Notes under the pieces: generated by a model | The model's database searches: none | What the model saw: only the letters and a program-made list of their open reading frames with translations | What the model was told of the DNA's origin: nothing | DNA from: Micromonospora fulviviridis | GTDB lineage: Bacteria; Actinomycetota; Actinomycetes; Mycobacteriales; Micromonosporaceae | DNA: 64,000 nt | NCBI RefSeq assembly: GCF_014648395.1 | Contig: NZ_BMRA01000011.1 | Coordinates: forward strand, 1 to 64,000 | Direction of reading: 5' to 3' | Position numbers and translations under genes: made by a program | Shown here: positions 15,850 through 23,300 of the stretch, one piece after another | Position numbering within the stretch: position 1 is the stretch's first letter | How the letters are laid out: every line of letters starts with the position of its first letter

Positions 15850-17046
15850 TCAGGGCAACCCCCGGAAGGCCCGATCCTGCAGGGACGCGAACAGCGCGTC
15901 GAGTTCCGCCAAGCTTGCTCGATGTGACGCCTTCATGCGTTCGACGCCTCGAAGGCGCTTAACGAACGCTTGCTGCAGGGCGAGTGGCGGCAGCACGACG
16001 GGCAGGGCCTTGATGATTTCCATGTTCAGCCCTGCCATGATCGCTCCCTTCGCTGTCTGCTGCAGGTAGCGCCGAGCGGCTGGGTGCGTCAAAAAGTACC
16101 GATGGAGAAATGCCGGCATGCAGCGGCCAGCGTCCAGCGTGATGCAGCACAGATGCTTTGTGTTGATGGCCCGGGGGATGTCGTCCGGTACAACAGCGCA
16201 ACGACCGCAGGTCCCCATGATGGTGATCAGGACATCGCCGGGATGAACGGCGTACCGCGCGAGCTGCTGGTACTTCTCCTCGCTGATGAACCTTCGTTCG
16301 TCCCACCGGAACTCATTGCTGACCGCGTTGTCGATCCCAAGAACGGCAACCCCGTGGTCGACGAACTCGCTGTGCAGCAGTTGGCTGCCGAACGGACCCG
16401 TCCGAATCGAGCCCTTGCGCTGGTCGGCCACGTCAGCAACCGTCACCGTTGGCCATGCGTTCGAGGCTTCGGTAGCGAACATGTCGAGGAAGATCGACTG
16501 GGTGAGGTCGTCGAGGTGGGCGAGGGCTTCGCGGCGCTTGGTGCGCACCTCGTCCGCCCGGTTCAGCACCTCCGCTATCCTCCGCTGCTCTTCAAGCGGA
16601 GGCAGGGGTATCTCTACCTGCGCGACGACGGCTTTGGAGATCTCCTTGAAGGTCGCGCCGTTGCCAAGACCCTCCAGATAGGATCTGTTTCCCTTCAGCC
16701 ACCAGTACAGGTACTTCGCCTCCACCGCCCGGGCGTCAGGGACGAGACTCTTGAAGCCCTGGTTCGTGGCCATCGGAATGGTGTTGATGGCGACGTGTCC
16801 GATTGGCGCCCGGGAGCTGAGCAGAACCGAACCAGCCGGAAGTACCGATGCCGCGCAGCTTCTCAGGCCGGCTGCGGTGATCTTACGGGGCGTGTCATGA
16901 ATGTAGGTGCCGCGAAGGACACTTAGGTCTTTCGGTGTTGCCCAGGGAATCTCACCATCCCAATATTCCTCGACACCAGTTTTGGGCGTAGCACCGGAGA
17001 CGATCTCGCAGCAGTCGCTCAGCCTCGCCTTTGGCCATGCGCTCAT
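15850..17046 (-). CDS. hsdS: type I restriction-modification specificity subunit
   Basis: The DNA-recognition subunit, 398 residues, with two target-recognition domains (about 1-150 and 200-345). Each is followed by a helical spacer holding the conserved LPPLEEQRRIAEVLNRAD-like sequence, well kept in the first repeat and looser at the second (LPPLALQQAFVKRLR). The two half-sites recognised cannot be deduced. The ATG overlaps the end of hsdM by 4 bp, indicating coupling. Base composition is clearly less GC-rich than in flanking core genes, as often seen for exchangeable specificity genes. Confidence 0.95.
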   Translation of the reverse strand: MSAWPKARLSDCCEIVSGATPKTGVEEYWDGEIPWATPKDLSVLRGTYIHDTPRKITAAGLRSCAASVLPAGSVLLSSRAPIGHVAINTIPMATNQGFKSLVPDARAVEAKYLYWWLKGNRSYLEGLGNGATFKEISKAVVAQVEIPLPPLEEQRRIAEVLNRADEVRTKRREALAHLDDLTQSIFLDMFATEASNAWPTVTVADVADQRKGSIRTGPFGSQLLHSEFVDHGVAVLGIDNAVSNEFRWDERRFISEEKYQQLARYAVHPGDVLITIMGTCGRCAVVPDDIPRAINTKHLCCITLDAGRCMPAFLHRYFLTHPAARRYLQQTAKGAIMAGLNMEIIKALPVVLPPLALQQAFVKRLRGVERMKASHRASLAELDALFASLQDRAFRGLP

Positions 17047-18581
17047 GCCAGCAACGCCTTCAAGTCGGACATGCCCTGCTGGATCTCAGCCTCCAGGCGC
17101 TCCAGGTCGGCCAGAATGTCGAGCGGCGAGCGATGCTCGACCTCCTCGTGGACGACCTCCTTGTATCGATTGAGGCTGAGGTCGTAGCCCTGCTCGACAA
17201 TGTCCGCCTTGGGCACGCAGAAGCTCTGCTCGGTCCGGGCCCGCTGCAGCTCCTCGCCGTCGCGCCGGAACCAGCGAGCCAGCGCGTCGGGCAGATTGTT
17301 CTTGGCGTGCTCGTCCTCGGCCAGCGCTACGTCGGGCGCCGGGCCGAGCTTGTCGGCCGCCAGCAGCGGAGTGCGTTTGTCGTCCAGACTCCACCCGTCC
17401 GCGGTGACCTCGTAGAACCAGACGTTGTCGGTGCCGCCGCTGTTGGTCTTGGTGAAGAGCAGGATTGCGGTGGAGACACCGGAGTAGGGCCTGAAGGATC
17501 CACCTGGCAGCTTGACCACGCCGTCGAGCTTCTGCTCCTCGACCAGCATGCGGCGCAGCTCCTTGTGCGCCTTGCTCGATCCGAAGAGCACGCCATCCGG
17601 CACGATGACCGCCGCCCGGCCACCGGGCTTGAGCAGCCGGAGGAAGAGGGCGAGGAAGAGCAGCTCAGTCTTCTTGGTCTTGACGACTCGCTGGAGGTCC
17701 TTGGACGTGCTCTCGTAGTCGAGGCTGCCGGCGAACGGCGGGTTGGCCAGGATCAGCGAGTACTTCTCCGACTCGTTGCTGACGTTCTCGGCCAGCGAGT
17801 CGCGGTAACGGATGTCCGGGTTCTCCACGCCGTGCAGCAGCATGTTCATGCTGCCGATGCGCAACATGGTGCTGTCGAAGTCGAAGCCGTGGAACATGCT
17901 TTCGTGGAAGTGCTTCCGCTGCACCGCGTCGAACAGCGCGTTCGGATGCGTTCGGCGGACGTACTCGCCAGCCTCGACGAGGAAGCCCGCGGTGCCGCAG
18001 GCCGGGTCACAGATCTCGTCGGTCGGTGTCGGAGCCGTCATCTCGACCATGAGCTGGATGATGTGCCGCGACGTACGAAACTGTCCGTTGTGCCCGGCCG
18101 TGGCGATCTTGCTGAGCATGTACTCGTAGAGGTCGCCCTTCGTGTCCCGGTCCTCCATCGGGATTTGGCCGAGCATGTCGACCACGCGGGCCAGCAGGGC
18201 CGGGTTGGGGATGGTGAACCGGGCGTCCTTCATGTGGTGCGAGTACGTCGACCCGTCACCGCCGAGCGTTCGCAGGAACGGGAACACCCGCTCGCCGACG
18301 ATCTCGAACATCTCGGCTGGCGCAGCGCTCTTGAAGCGCGACCAGCGCAGGTCGTCGTACTTGCGCCCCTGCTCGTCGCAGCCCTCCGGGAAGATTCGGC
18401 GCTCCATCGGCTTGCCCAGCCGGTTCGCCTTGTTCTCCTCCAGCGTGTGCAGGTCATCGAGCCGCTTGATGAAGAGCAAATAGGTGATCTGCTCGATCAC
18501 CTCCAACGGGTTCGAGATGCCACCCGACCAGAAGGCATCCCAGACGCGGTCGATCTTGCTCTTCAATTCACCGGTGATCAC
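17043..18581 (-). CDS. hsdM: type I DNA methyltransferase subunit
   Basis: An N6-adenine DNA methyltransferase of about 512 residues that pairs with HsdS for modification. An N-terminal HsdM_N helical domain (LKSKIDRVWDAFWSGGISN) precedes the SAM-binding motif DPACGTAGF near 192 and the catalytic motif IV NPPF near 279. A C-terminal helical region contacts HsdS. I choose the GTG at 18581 because homologues begin directly with VITGELKSKID and a purine-rich GGGGTGGGG lies about ten bases upstream; a TTG at 18614 is the longer alternative. First gene of the hsdMSR operon. The 350 bp upstream (18582-18930) hold no recognisable gene and presumably contain its promoter. Confidence 0.93.
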   Translation of the reverse strand: MITGELKSKIDRVWDAFWSGGISNPLEVIEQITYLLFIKRLDDLHTLEENKANRLGKPMERRIFPEGCDEQGRKYDDLRWSRFKSAAPAEMFEIVGERVFPFLRTLGGDGSTYSHHMKDARFTIPNPALLARVVDMLGQIPMEDRDTKGDLYEYMLSKIATAGHNGQFRTSRHIIQLMVEMTAPTPTDEICDPACGTAGFLVEAGEYVRRTHPNALFDAVQRKHFHESMFHGFDFDSTMLRIGSMNMLLHGVENPDIRYRDSLAENVSNESEKYSLILANPPFAGSLDYESTSKDLQRVVKTKKTELLFLALFLRLLKPGGRAAVIVPDGVLFGSSKAHKELRRMLVEEQKLDGVVKLPGGSFRPYSGVSTAILLFTKTNSGGTDNVWFYEVTADGWSLDDKRTPLLAADKLGPAPDVALAEDEHAKNNLPDALARWFRRDGEELQRARTEQSFCVPKADIVEQGYDLSLNRYKEVVHEEVEHRSPLDILADLERLEAEIQQGMSDLKALLA

Positions 18582-18930
18582 GTAGCTTCGGTCCCCACCC
18601 CGTCGTACTGCCAAGTTGGCCTAGGTTAATCCCGCCTCCCCGTCGGGCGGGATCGGGTGTTGGGGCGAAGGCTCCGCCCACCGGCACACAAGCACCCAGC
18701 CAAGGATGCGTTCGACCTGCGCCCGAGCTCGCGGGCGTCGCGCTGGTCCGTGTGTCTCCCTGGGATCGTGGACTTGGACGACGAAACCGCGACCAACATC
18801 AGCAGAGGTTGCGACCACCCGAGCATCTGACTCGTCGACAAGCCCCGCCACCACGTCCGACCGCCCCCGCATCCTGCAGGAACGATGCACTTGGTGACTC
18901 CTGGTCACGATCGGCCTGTTTTAGCGGTGA

Positions 18931-18952
18931 TCGTGCATCCATGGATGCACGA
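18931..18952. repeat. palindrome near the right island end
   Basis: A perfect 22-bp palindrome whose central 16 bp, TGCATCCATGGATGCA, are identical to 11872-11887. It directly adjoins the T-tract side of the tRNA-Arg terminator. Its presence close to both island borders suggests a recombination, transfer or operator role. Confidence 0.65.
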
Positions 18953-18995
18953 AAAACGCCCCTCCCGTCGATTGTTGTCGATGACAAGAGGAGCG
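18952..18995 (-). terminator. terminator of tRNA-Arg
   Basis: On the minus strand CGCTCCTC (18988-18995) pairs with GAGGGGCG (18957-18964), followed by TTTTT (18952-18956). This is a standard intrinsic terminator about 20 bases past the tRNA-Arg 3' end. Confidence 0.65.
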
Positions 18996-19015
18996 CTTTC
19001 CCTGCTCAAACCCTG

Positions 19016-19088
19016 TGCGCCCGAAGGGACTCGAACCCCTAACCTTCTGATCCGTAGTCAGATGCTCTATCCATTGAGCTACGGGCGC
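19016..19088 (-). tRNA. tRNA-Arg(ACG)
   Basis: The 73-nt minus-strand sequence folds as a cloverleaf. The acceptor stem is GCGCCCG/CGGGCGC with discriminator A, the D-arm GCTC...GAGC, the anticodon stem TCTGA/TCAGA with loop CTACGGA (anticodon ACG), and the T-arm AGGGG TTCGAGT CCCTT. CCA is not encoded. The 3' part doubles as the integration site of the island to its left. Confidence 0.96.
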
Positions 19089-19123
19089 TTGCTGCTCGGC
19101 CAGTCTACACACCGGCTTTCGCG

Positions 19124-19214
19124 CGGAGACTCCGGGATTCGAACCCGGGAGGGGCTTTAAGACCCCAACCGCATTAGCAGTGCGGCGCCATAGACCAGAC
19201 TAGGCGAAGTCTCC
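19124..19214 (-). tRNA. tRNA-Ser(GCT)
   Basis: A 91-nt class II tRNA: acceptor GGAGACT/AGTCTCC with discriminator G, anticodon loop CTGCTAA (GCT), a long variable arm (GGGGTCTTAAAGCCCC) and a standard T-loop TTCGAAT. It lies 35 bp upstream of tRNA-Arg, with which it is probably co-transcribed. Confidence 0.96.
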
Positions 19215-19241
19215 CTGGTGGCCCGGAGACCACCGCGCCCG

Positions 19242-19271
19242 AGGATACAGGTCCGTACCCACCCGGAGCAA
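19242..19271 (-). promoter_or_regulatory. promoter of the tRNA-Ser/tRNA-Arg pair
   Basis: On the minus strand TTGCTC (19266-19271) and TATCCT (19242-19247) are spaced by 18 bases, 27 bases before the tRNA-Ser 5' end. Confidence 0.5.
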
Positions 19272-19347
19272 AGCGACTACCGGGAAGGGGCCATCCCCTG
19301 CGTTTTCATCGTGTGCCACGTCACGCTCGGGTCTACGCTCCATCGAT

Positions 19348-21054
19348 ATGCAGGAGCAGCCGCCGAGCGATCCGCCCCGTCGCGAGCCCGCCGTCCAGGC
19401 CCGGCGGAGCCGCTCCGCCAAGCCGACCTTCACGCCGCCGCCCGCGCCCGAGCCCGCTCCCGCGGAGGTGGCGGGGGACACACCGCCGCGGCCCAGGCGG
19501 GCAAAGGCCGCGCCGACCGTCCTCTTCCAGCCACCCGACCCCGCGCAGGCCACGCCGCCCGCCGCCGACGTGCCGGCGGCCCCACGCCCGCGCCCGTCCG
19601 CCGAGGTCGCGGCCGGCAGCGCTGACCCGGGTACGCCGGCCGGCTCGCCACGCCGGGCCATCGCCGCTGACAACGAGCCGGTGATCGACCAGCCGGTGAT
19701 CGAGGAGGCCCCGAAGCGGCCGCGCCGTGCGCCGGCCGCGAAGAAGGCCGCCCCGGCGAAGAAGGCCACCTCGGCAGCGCGGAAGTCCACGACAGCGCCC
19801 GAGGCTCCGGCGACGCCCGAGATCGCAATCCCCACGGCTCCGGCGGCACCCGAAACCAAGGCACCCGAAACCAAGGCACCCGAGGTCAAGGCGCCCGAGG
19901 TCAAGGCGCCCGAGATCAAGTCACCCGGAATCACAGCACCCGAGACCACAGCACCCGAGGAGAACGAGGCGCTCAAAGAGACTGCACCCCGACGCCCGGC
20001 GGCAGAGCCTGCCGTCGCAACGCCGGAAGCCGTCGCGTCGCCGCCGGCCGGACGGCCGCGGAAGAGCACCAGAGCCCCGGCGAAGAAGGCCGCACCGACG
20101 AAACGGACACCCGCTCGCCGGCCGTCCGTCGCACAGATCCCGCCGCAGCCCACTGCCGCACACACCCCGGCAGAACCGACTGCCACGGGTGCCCCGACCG
20201 AGCCCAGTGCCGGACAGGTCCCAGCCGAACCGACCGCCGCAGAGACCCTGACCACTGCCGCACAGCCCTCCGCCGAACCGGGGGCCGAACAGGTCGACCA
20301 GCGGGACCCGCAGGCCGAGGCCGAACCGGCCGCGACGCGGACCGCCGATCAACAGACCGCCGCCGGCCAGGTCATTCCGGTCGTGCCCGCCCAGGTCATC
20401 CCCAAGGCGGAAGCGCGTGACGCCGGCGCGAGCTGGCGGACGGTCGGCGCGCGCGTACTCGATCATCCGGGCTTCGCGCCCGAGCTGCTGGCCCTCGCCG
20501 CGGTGGACGCCCTCGGGCCGCGCGCCGCCGACTGGGTGCAGCGGACCCGCGACGCCTACCCCGACGCGGACGCCGACGGGCTGGCCCGGCTGGTGACCCG
20601 GCGGTTCGTCCGGCTGGCCGGTACGGGTGGCGCGCTCGCGGCGGGTGCCGGGTTGTTCGCACCGGTGGCGGAGCTCACGGCGGTGCTCTGGACCCAGGCC
20701 AACCTGGTGCTGCACCTGGCTGCCGTCTACGGCCGGGATCCGGCGCACCCGGACCGGGTGGCCGAGCTGCTGGTGCTGACCCAGGTGCACCCGGACGGCG
20801 GCACGGCCCGCGCCGCGCTGGACGCGGCCCGTTCGGCCGGGGCTCCCGCGGAGGGCCCTTGGTCCCGGACGGCCGAGGCGGCCTGGCGGCTGGCCACCCC
20901 GCTGGCCGCGCAGGCCGCCGGCTGGCTGGGTCTGCGGCTGGCCGCACGGCTGCTTCCCGGGGCGGCGGCGCTGGCCGCGGCGGCCGGCGACACGGCCTCC
21001 GCCGAGCGCCTGGCCGCCCGCGCGATCACCCTCTACCGCCCACCCCGCCGCTGA
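19348..21054 (+). CDS. Pro/Ala/Lys-rich repeat protein with an EcsC-like C-terminus
   Basis: A protein of 568 residues with two parts. Residues 1-350 are low-complexity Ala/Pro/Lys/Glu sequence, including histone-like AKKAAPAKKA stretches and eight tandem 5-residue units such as APETK, APEVK, APEIK (about 167-206). Residues 360-568 are helical with hydrophobic stretches (LAGTGGALAAGAGLFAPVAE) and resemble the EcsC family, peripheral or membrane-associated proteins of unclear function. The long basic disordered part may bind nucleic acid or cell-wall polymer; this is inference. A TACGCT box eight bases before the ATG suggests a near-leaderless start. It is a single-gene unit. Confidence 0.75.
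   Translation: MQEQPPSDPPRREPAVQARRSRSAKPTFTPPPAPEPAPAEVAGDTPPRPRRAKAAPTVLFQPPDPAQATPPAADVPAAPRPRPSAEVAAGSADPGTPAGSPRRAIAADNEPVIDQPVIEEAPKRPRRAPAAKKAAPAKKATSAARKSTTAPEAPATPEIAIPTAPAAPETKAPETKAPEVKAPEVKAPEIKSPGITAPETTAPEENEALKETAPRRPAAEPAVATPEAVASPPAGRPRKSTRAPAKKAAPTKRTPARRPSVAQIPPQPTAAHTPAEPTATGAPTEPSAGQVPAEPTAAETLTTAAQPSAEPGAEQVDQRDPQAEAEPAATRTADQQTAAGQVIPVVPAQVIPKAEARDAGASWRTVGARVLDHPGFAPELLALAAVDALGPRAADWVQRTRDAYPDADADGLARLVTRRFVRLAGTGGALAAGAGLFAPVAELTAVLWTQANLVLHLAAVYGRDPAHPDRVAELLVLTQVHPDGGTARAALDAARSAGAPAEGPWSRTAEAAWRLATPLAAQAAGWLGLRLAARLLPGAAALAAAAGDTASAERLAARAITLYRPPRR
19846..19965 (+). repeat. 15-bp in-frame tandem repeat
   Basis: Eight consecutive 15-bp units of the form GCACCCGARRYCAAG encode APE(T/V/I)K-like pentapeptides inside the EcsC-like gene. 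The last three units have diverged. Being a multiple of three, copy-number change would keep the frame. Confidence 0.8.
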
Positions 21055-21060
21055 CCCGCT

Positions 21061-21134
21061 CCGCGATCATGCAGTTTGGGCCCGCTTCTGAGCCTTTGGC
21101 CCCTTCTGTCGGGGCACCAAGTGCAAGATCGCGG
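21061..21134. repeat. REP-like imperfect palindrome between convergent genes
   Basis: The left arm (21061-21079, beginning CCGCGATCATGCAG) and the right arm (21117-21134, ending TGCAAGATCGCGG) are near-perfect inverted copies around a GC-rich centre. Elements with GCAAGATCGCGG arms recur between genes in Micromonosporaceae as I remember them; only this copy is seen here. It could act as a terminator for both neighbours. Confidence 0.5.
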
Positions 21135-21144
21135 GCTCGGCCGG

Positions 21145-21918
21145 TCAGAGCCAGCTGAACCAGGACTTCGGCAGGAGTGCGTAGCCGACGAAGGCGACCA
21201 CGTCGAGCAGGGTGTGCGCGACGATGAGCGGCCCCACCCGGCGGGTGCGCAGGTAGAAGAGCCCGAAGATCACGCCCATCACGGCGTTGCCGAGGAACGC
21301 GCCGAACCCCTGGTAGAGGTGGTAGGAGCCGCGCAGCAGGGCGCTCGCCGCGAGCACCGCGCCGACCCGCCACTGGAGTTGCCGCAGCCGGGTGAACAGG
21401 TAGCCGACCACGATCACCTCCTCCAGCACGGCGTTCTGCACGGCGGCCAGGATCAGCACCGGCACCGCCCACCAGAGGTGCGGCAGGGCGGCCGGGACCA
21501 GGGTGGCGTTGATGCCGAGCTGGGCCGCGGCCCAGAACAGCGCCAGCCCGGGCAGGCCGATCAGTGCCGCCAGGCCCGCGCCCCGGGCCAGGTCCGACCC
21601 GGGCCGGGTGAGGTCGGCGCCGAGCGCCCGCGCCGGGTCGCCGGGGTCGCGCGCCAGCAGGTGTACGGCGAGCAGCACCGGCAGCAGCGCGAAGACGATC
21701 CCGAGCAGCTGGTACGTGAGGTCGAGGTAGGGCCGGGCCGACACGGAGGTGTTCAGCGAGGCGGTCTGCTTCGACAGCCCGCCCGTGGCGGTCAGCTTGG
21801 CGACCAGCGAGACCAGGGCGTACACGGCCGACTGGCCGAGGGAGAGGCCGAGCACGAGCAGCGTCTCGCTGCCCAGGGTCCGGCGGGAGACCGGGCGGGT
21901 CAGCTCGTCAACCGTCAC
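21145..21918 (-). CDS. CPBP family intramembrane metalloprotease
   Basis: A polytopic membrane protein of 257 residues with about eight membrane segments. The Abi/CPBP (Rce1-like) motifs are present: EEVIVVGYL (glutamate pair), RGSYHLYQG (Arg and His) and, further on, a segment ending near IVAHTLLDVV that carries the last His. These residues form a membrane-embedded metal site. Substrates of bacterial members are largely unknown. The GTG at 21918 gives the family's usual length. It is divergent from the flavohemoglobin gene, with a palindrome in between. Confidence 0.88.
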   Translation of the reverse strand: MTVDELTRPVSRRTLGSETLLVLGLSLGQSAVYALVSLVAKLTATGGLSKQTASLNTSVSARPYLDLTYQLLGIVFALLPVLLAVHLLARDPGDPARALGADLTRPGSDLARGAGLAALIGLPGLALFWAAAQLGINATLVPAALPHLWWAVPVLILAAVQNAVLEEVIVVGYLFTRLRQLQWRVGAVLAASALLRGSYHLYQGFGAFLGNAVMGVIFGLFYLRTRRVGPLIVAHTLLDVVAFVGYALLPKSWFSWL

Positions 21919-21977
21919 CGGACCACTGTGCCGCACTCGGGGACCGGTCGGCACGTCCCGGCGGCCAGGTGAGCCGA

Positions 21978-21994
21978 TCGCACATCGTGTGCGA
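21978..21994. promoter_or_regulatory. palindrome in the CPBP / flavohemoglobin intergenic region
   Basis: TCGCACA and TGTGCGA face each other around a 3-bp centre (perfect 7-bp arms), with a second GTGCG...CGCAC pair just downstream. Located 69 bp before the flavohemoglobin start, it is a plausible repressor site; the regulator is unknown. Confidence 0.4.
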
Positions 21995-22062
21995 CCGGTG
22001 CGCACGCTCCGTGGAGATTCTATGGGGGCCGATCCGCCCGTCAGGAGAAGGAGCGTGCCCTC

Positions 22063-23184
22063 GTGGAGAACTTCGCGCGGCTGCTGAAGGAGAGCTGGAC
22101 CCTCGTCGAGGAGGACCGGGAGCGGCTCAGCGGTCACTTCTACGCCCGGCTGTTCCTCCTCGACCCGGCGCTGCGCGGCCTCTTCCCCGTGCAGATGGCC
22201 GGGCAGGGCGACCGGATCCTGGAGGCGATCGTCACCGCCACTCAGACGGTGGACGACCCGGAGAGCTTCGACGAGTACCTGCGCGCGCTGGGCCGGGACC
22301 ACCGGAAGTTCCACGTCGAGGCGAGCCACTACGAGACCATGGGCGTCGCCCTGCTGGACGCGCTGCGCAGCACCGCCGGGGACGGCTGGAACCTGGAGTA
22401 CGACCAGGCGTGGCGGGAGGCGTACGCAAGCATCAGCGCGCGGATGCTGGCCGGCGCGGCGGCCGACGACAACCCGCCGTTCTGGCACGCCGAGGTGCTC
22501 ACCCACGAGCGGCACGGCCCGGACACCGCCGTGCTGACCGTGCGCGCCCTCCAGCACCCGATGACCTGGCAGGCGGGCCAGTACGTGAGCGTCGAGGCGC
22601 CCCGGCACCACCCGCGGGTGTGGCGGACGTACTCGGTGGCGAACGCCCCGAACGAGGAGAACGTGCTGGAGTTCCACGTGCGGACGCCGGCCGGGGCGGC
22701 GGGTTGGGTCTCCGGGGCGTTGGTCCGCCGGACCAGACCGGGCGACCTGCTGCGGGTGGCCGCGCCGATGGGTTCGATGACCCTGGACCGCGCCTCCACC
22801 CGCGACATCCTCTGCGTGGCGGGCGGGGTGGGGCTGGCCCCGATCAAGGCGCTGGTGGAGGAGCTGACCCGGGTCAACCGGACCCGCTGGGTGCACGTCT
22901 TCTACGGTGCCCGCCGGCCGGCGGAGCTGTACGGGCTGCCCGGCCTGGAGAAGCTGGTGGCCGCCCACCCGTGGCTGTCGGTGACCCCGGCGTGCAGCGA
23001 GGACCCGGACTTCGACGGCGAACTCGGCGAGATCTCCGAGGTGGTCACCCGGTACGGCCCGTGGACCACGCACGACTGCTACGTCTCCGGCTCTGCCGCG
23101 ATGGTCCGGGCGACCCTGCGCGCGCTGGCTGCCGACGACGTGCCGCCGGACAACATCCGCTACGACACCTTCGGCAACCTGTAG
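22063..23184 (+). CDS. flavohemoglobin-like nitric oxide dioxygenase
   Basis: A cytoplasmic protein of 373 residues combining a globin (1-140), an FAD-binding ferredoxin-reductase domain (150-245, with RTYSVANAP as the flavin-binding motif) and an NAD-binding domain (250-373, with CVAGGVGLAPIKAL). This is the Hmp arrangement that oxidises NO to nitrate using NADPH and O2. The heme-proximal His is most likely in HRKFHVEASHY. The GTG start has AGGAGAAGGAG upstream. The C-terminus lacks the usual extra residues of E. coli Hmp, and actinobacteria have several paralogous branches, so NO detoxification is probable but not proven. Confidence 0.88.
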   Translation: MENFARLLKESWTLVEEDRERLSGHFYARLFLLDPALRGLFPVQMAGQGDRILEAIVTATQTVDDPESFDEYLRALGRDHRKFHVEASHYETMGVALLDALRSTAGDGWNLEYDQAWREAYASISARMLAGAAADDNPPFWHAEVLTHERHGPDTAVLTVRALQHPMTWQAGQYVSVEAPRHHPRVWRTYSVANAPNEENVLEFHVRTPAGAAGWVSGALVRRTRPGDLLRVAAPMGSMTLDRASTRDILCVAGGVGLAPIKALVEELTRVNRTRWVHVFYGARRPAELYGLPGLEKLVAAHPWLSVTPACSEDPDFDGELGEISEVVTRYGPWTTHDCYVSGSAAMVRATLRALAADDVPPDNIRYDTFGNL

Positions 23185-23200
23185 ACCTTGCTCCCCCCGA

Positions 23201-23242
23201 GCCGGGTCGCGTGCCCCTGCCCCCTGGGGCACGCGACCCGGC
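23201..23242 (+). terminator. terminator of the flavohemoglobin gene
   Basis: A perfect 16-bp stem (GCCGGGTCGCGTGCCC at 23201-23216 with its complement at 23227-23242) follows the stop codon by 16 bases. Confidence 0.65.
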
Positions 23243-23256
23243 CCCCGTTCACGGTG

Positions 23257-23284
23257 CGCGGGCCGGGCCGGCAACCGGCCCGCG
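23257..23284 (-). terminator. terminator of the HTH-deformylase gene
   Basis: A 10-bp stem, CGCGGGCCGG (23257-23266) with CCGGCCCGCG (23275-23284), lies 16 bases after the stop of the minus-strand gene. Confidence 0.5.
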
Positions 23285-23300
23285 TACCGAAGTTCCGGCG

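Larger units (their letters stand above)
11719..19057. mobile_element. tRNA-Arg genomic island with a type I R-M system
   Basis: The segment is bounded by 45-bp direct repeats, one inside the intact tRNA-Arg gene and one a truncated copy, the usual footprint of a tyrosine-recombinase element. Inside are a ribbon-helix-helix-like protein gene and hsdM, hsdS and hsdR, all on the minus strand. No integrase, excisionase, replication or transfer gene is visible in either strand, so it is a reduced element or one mobilised in trans. Identical 16-bp palindromes lie near both ends. About 7.3 kb in total. Confidence 0.75.

Noticed and set aside
12814..15927. A plus-strand open frame of about 1000 codons.
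   Set aside because: It is the antisense shadow of hsdR, with low-complexity Val/Leu/Glu/Arg composition and no domain.
18621..18908. Minus-strand ORFs upstream of hsdM.
   Set aside because: Arg/Pro-rich composition, no ribosome-binding site and no recognisable domain; treated as non-coding promoter region.
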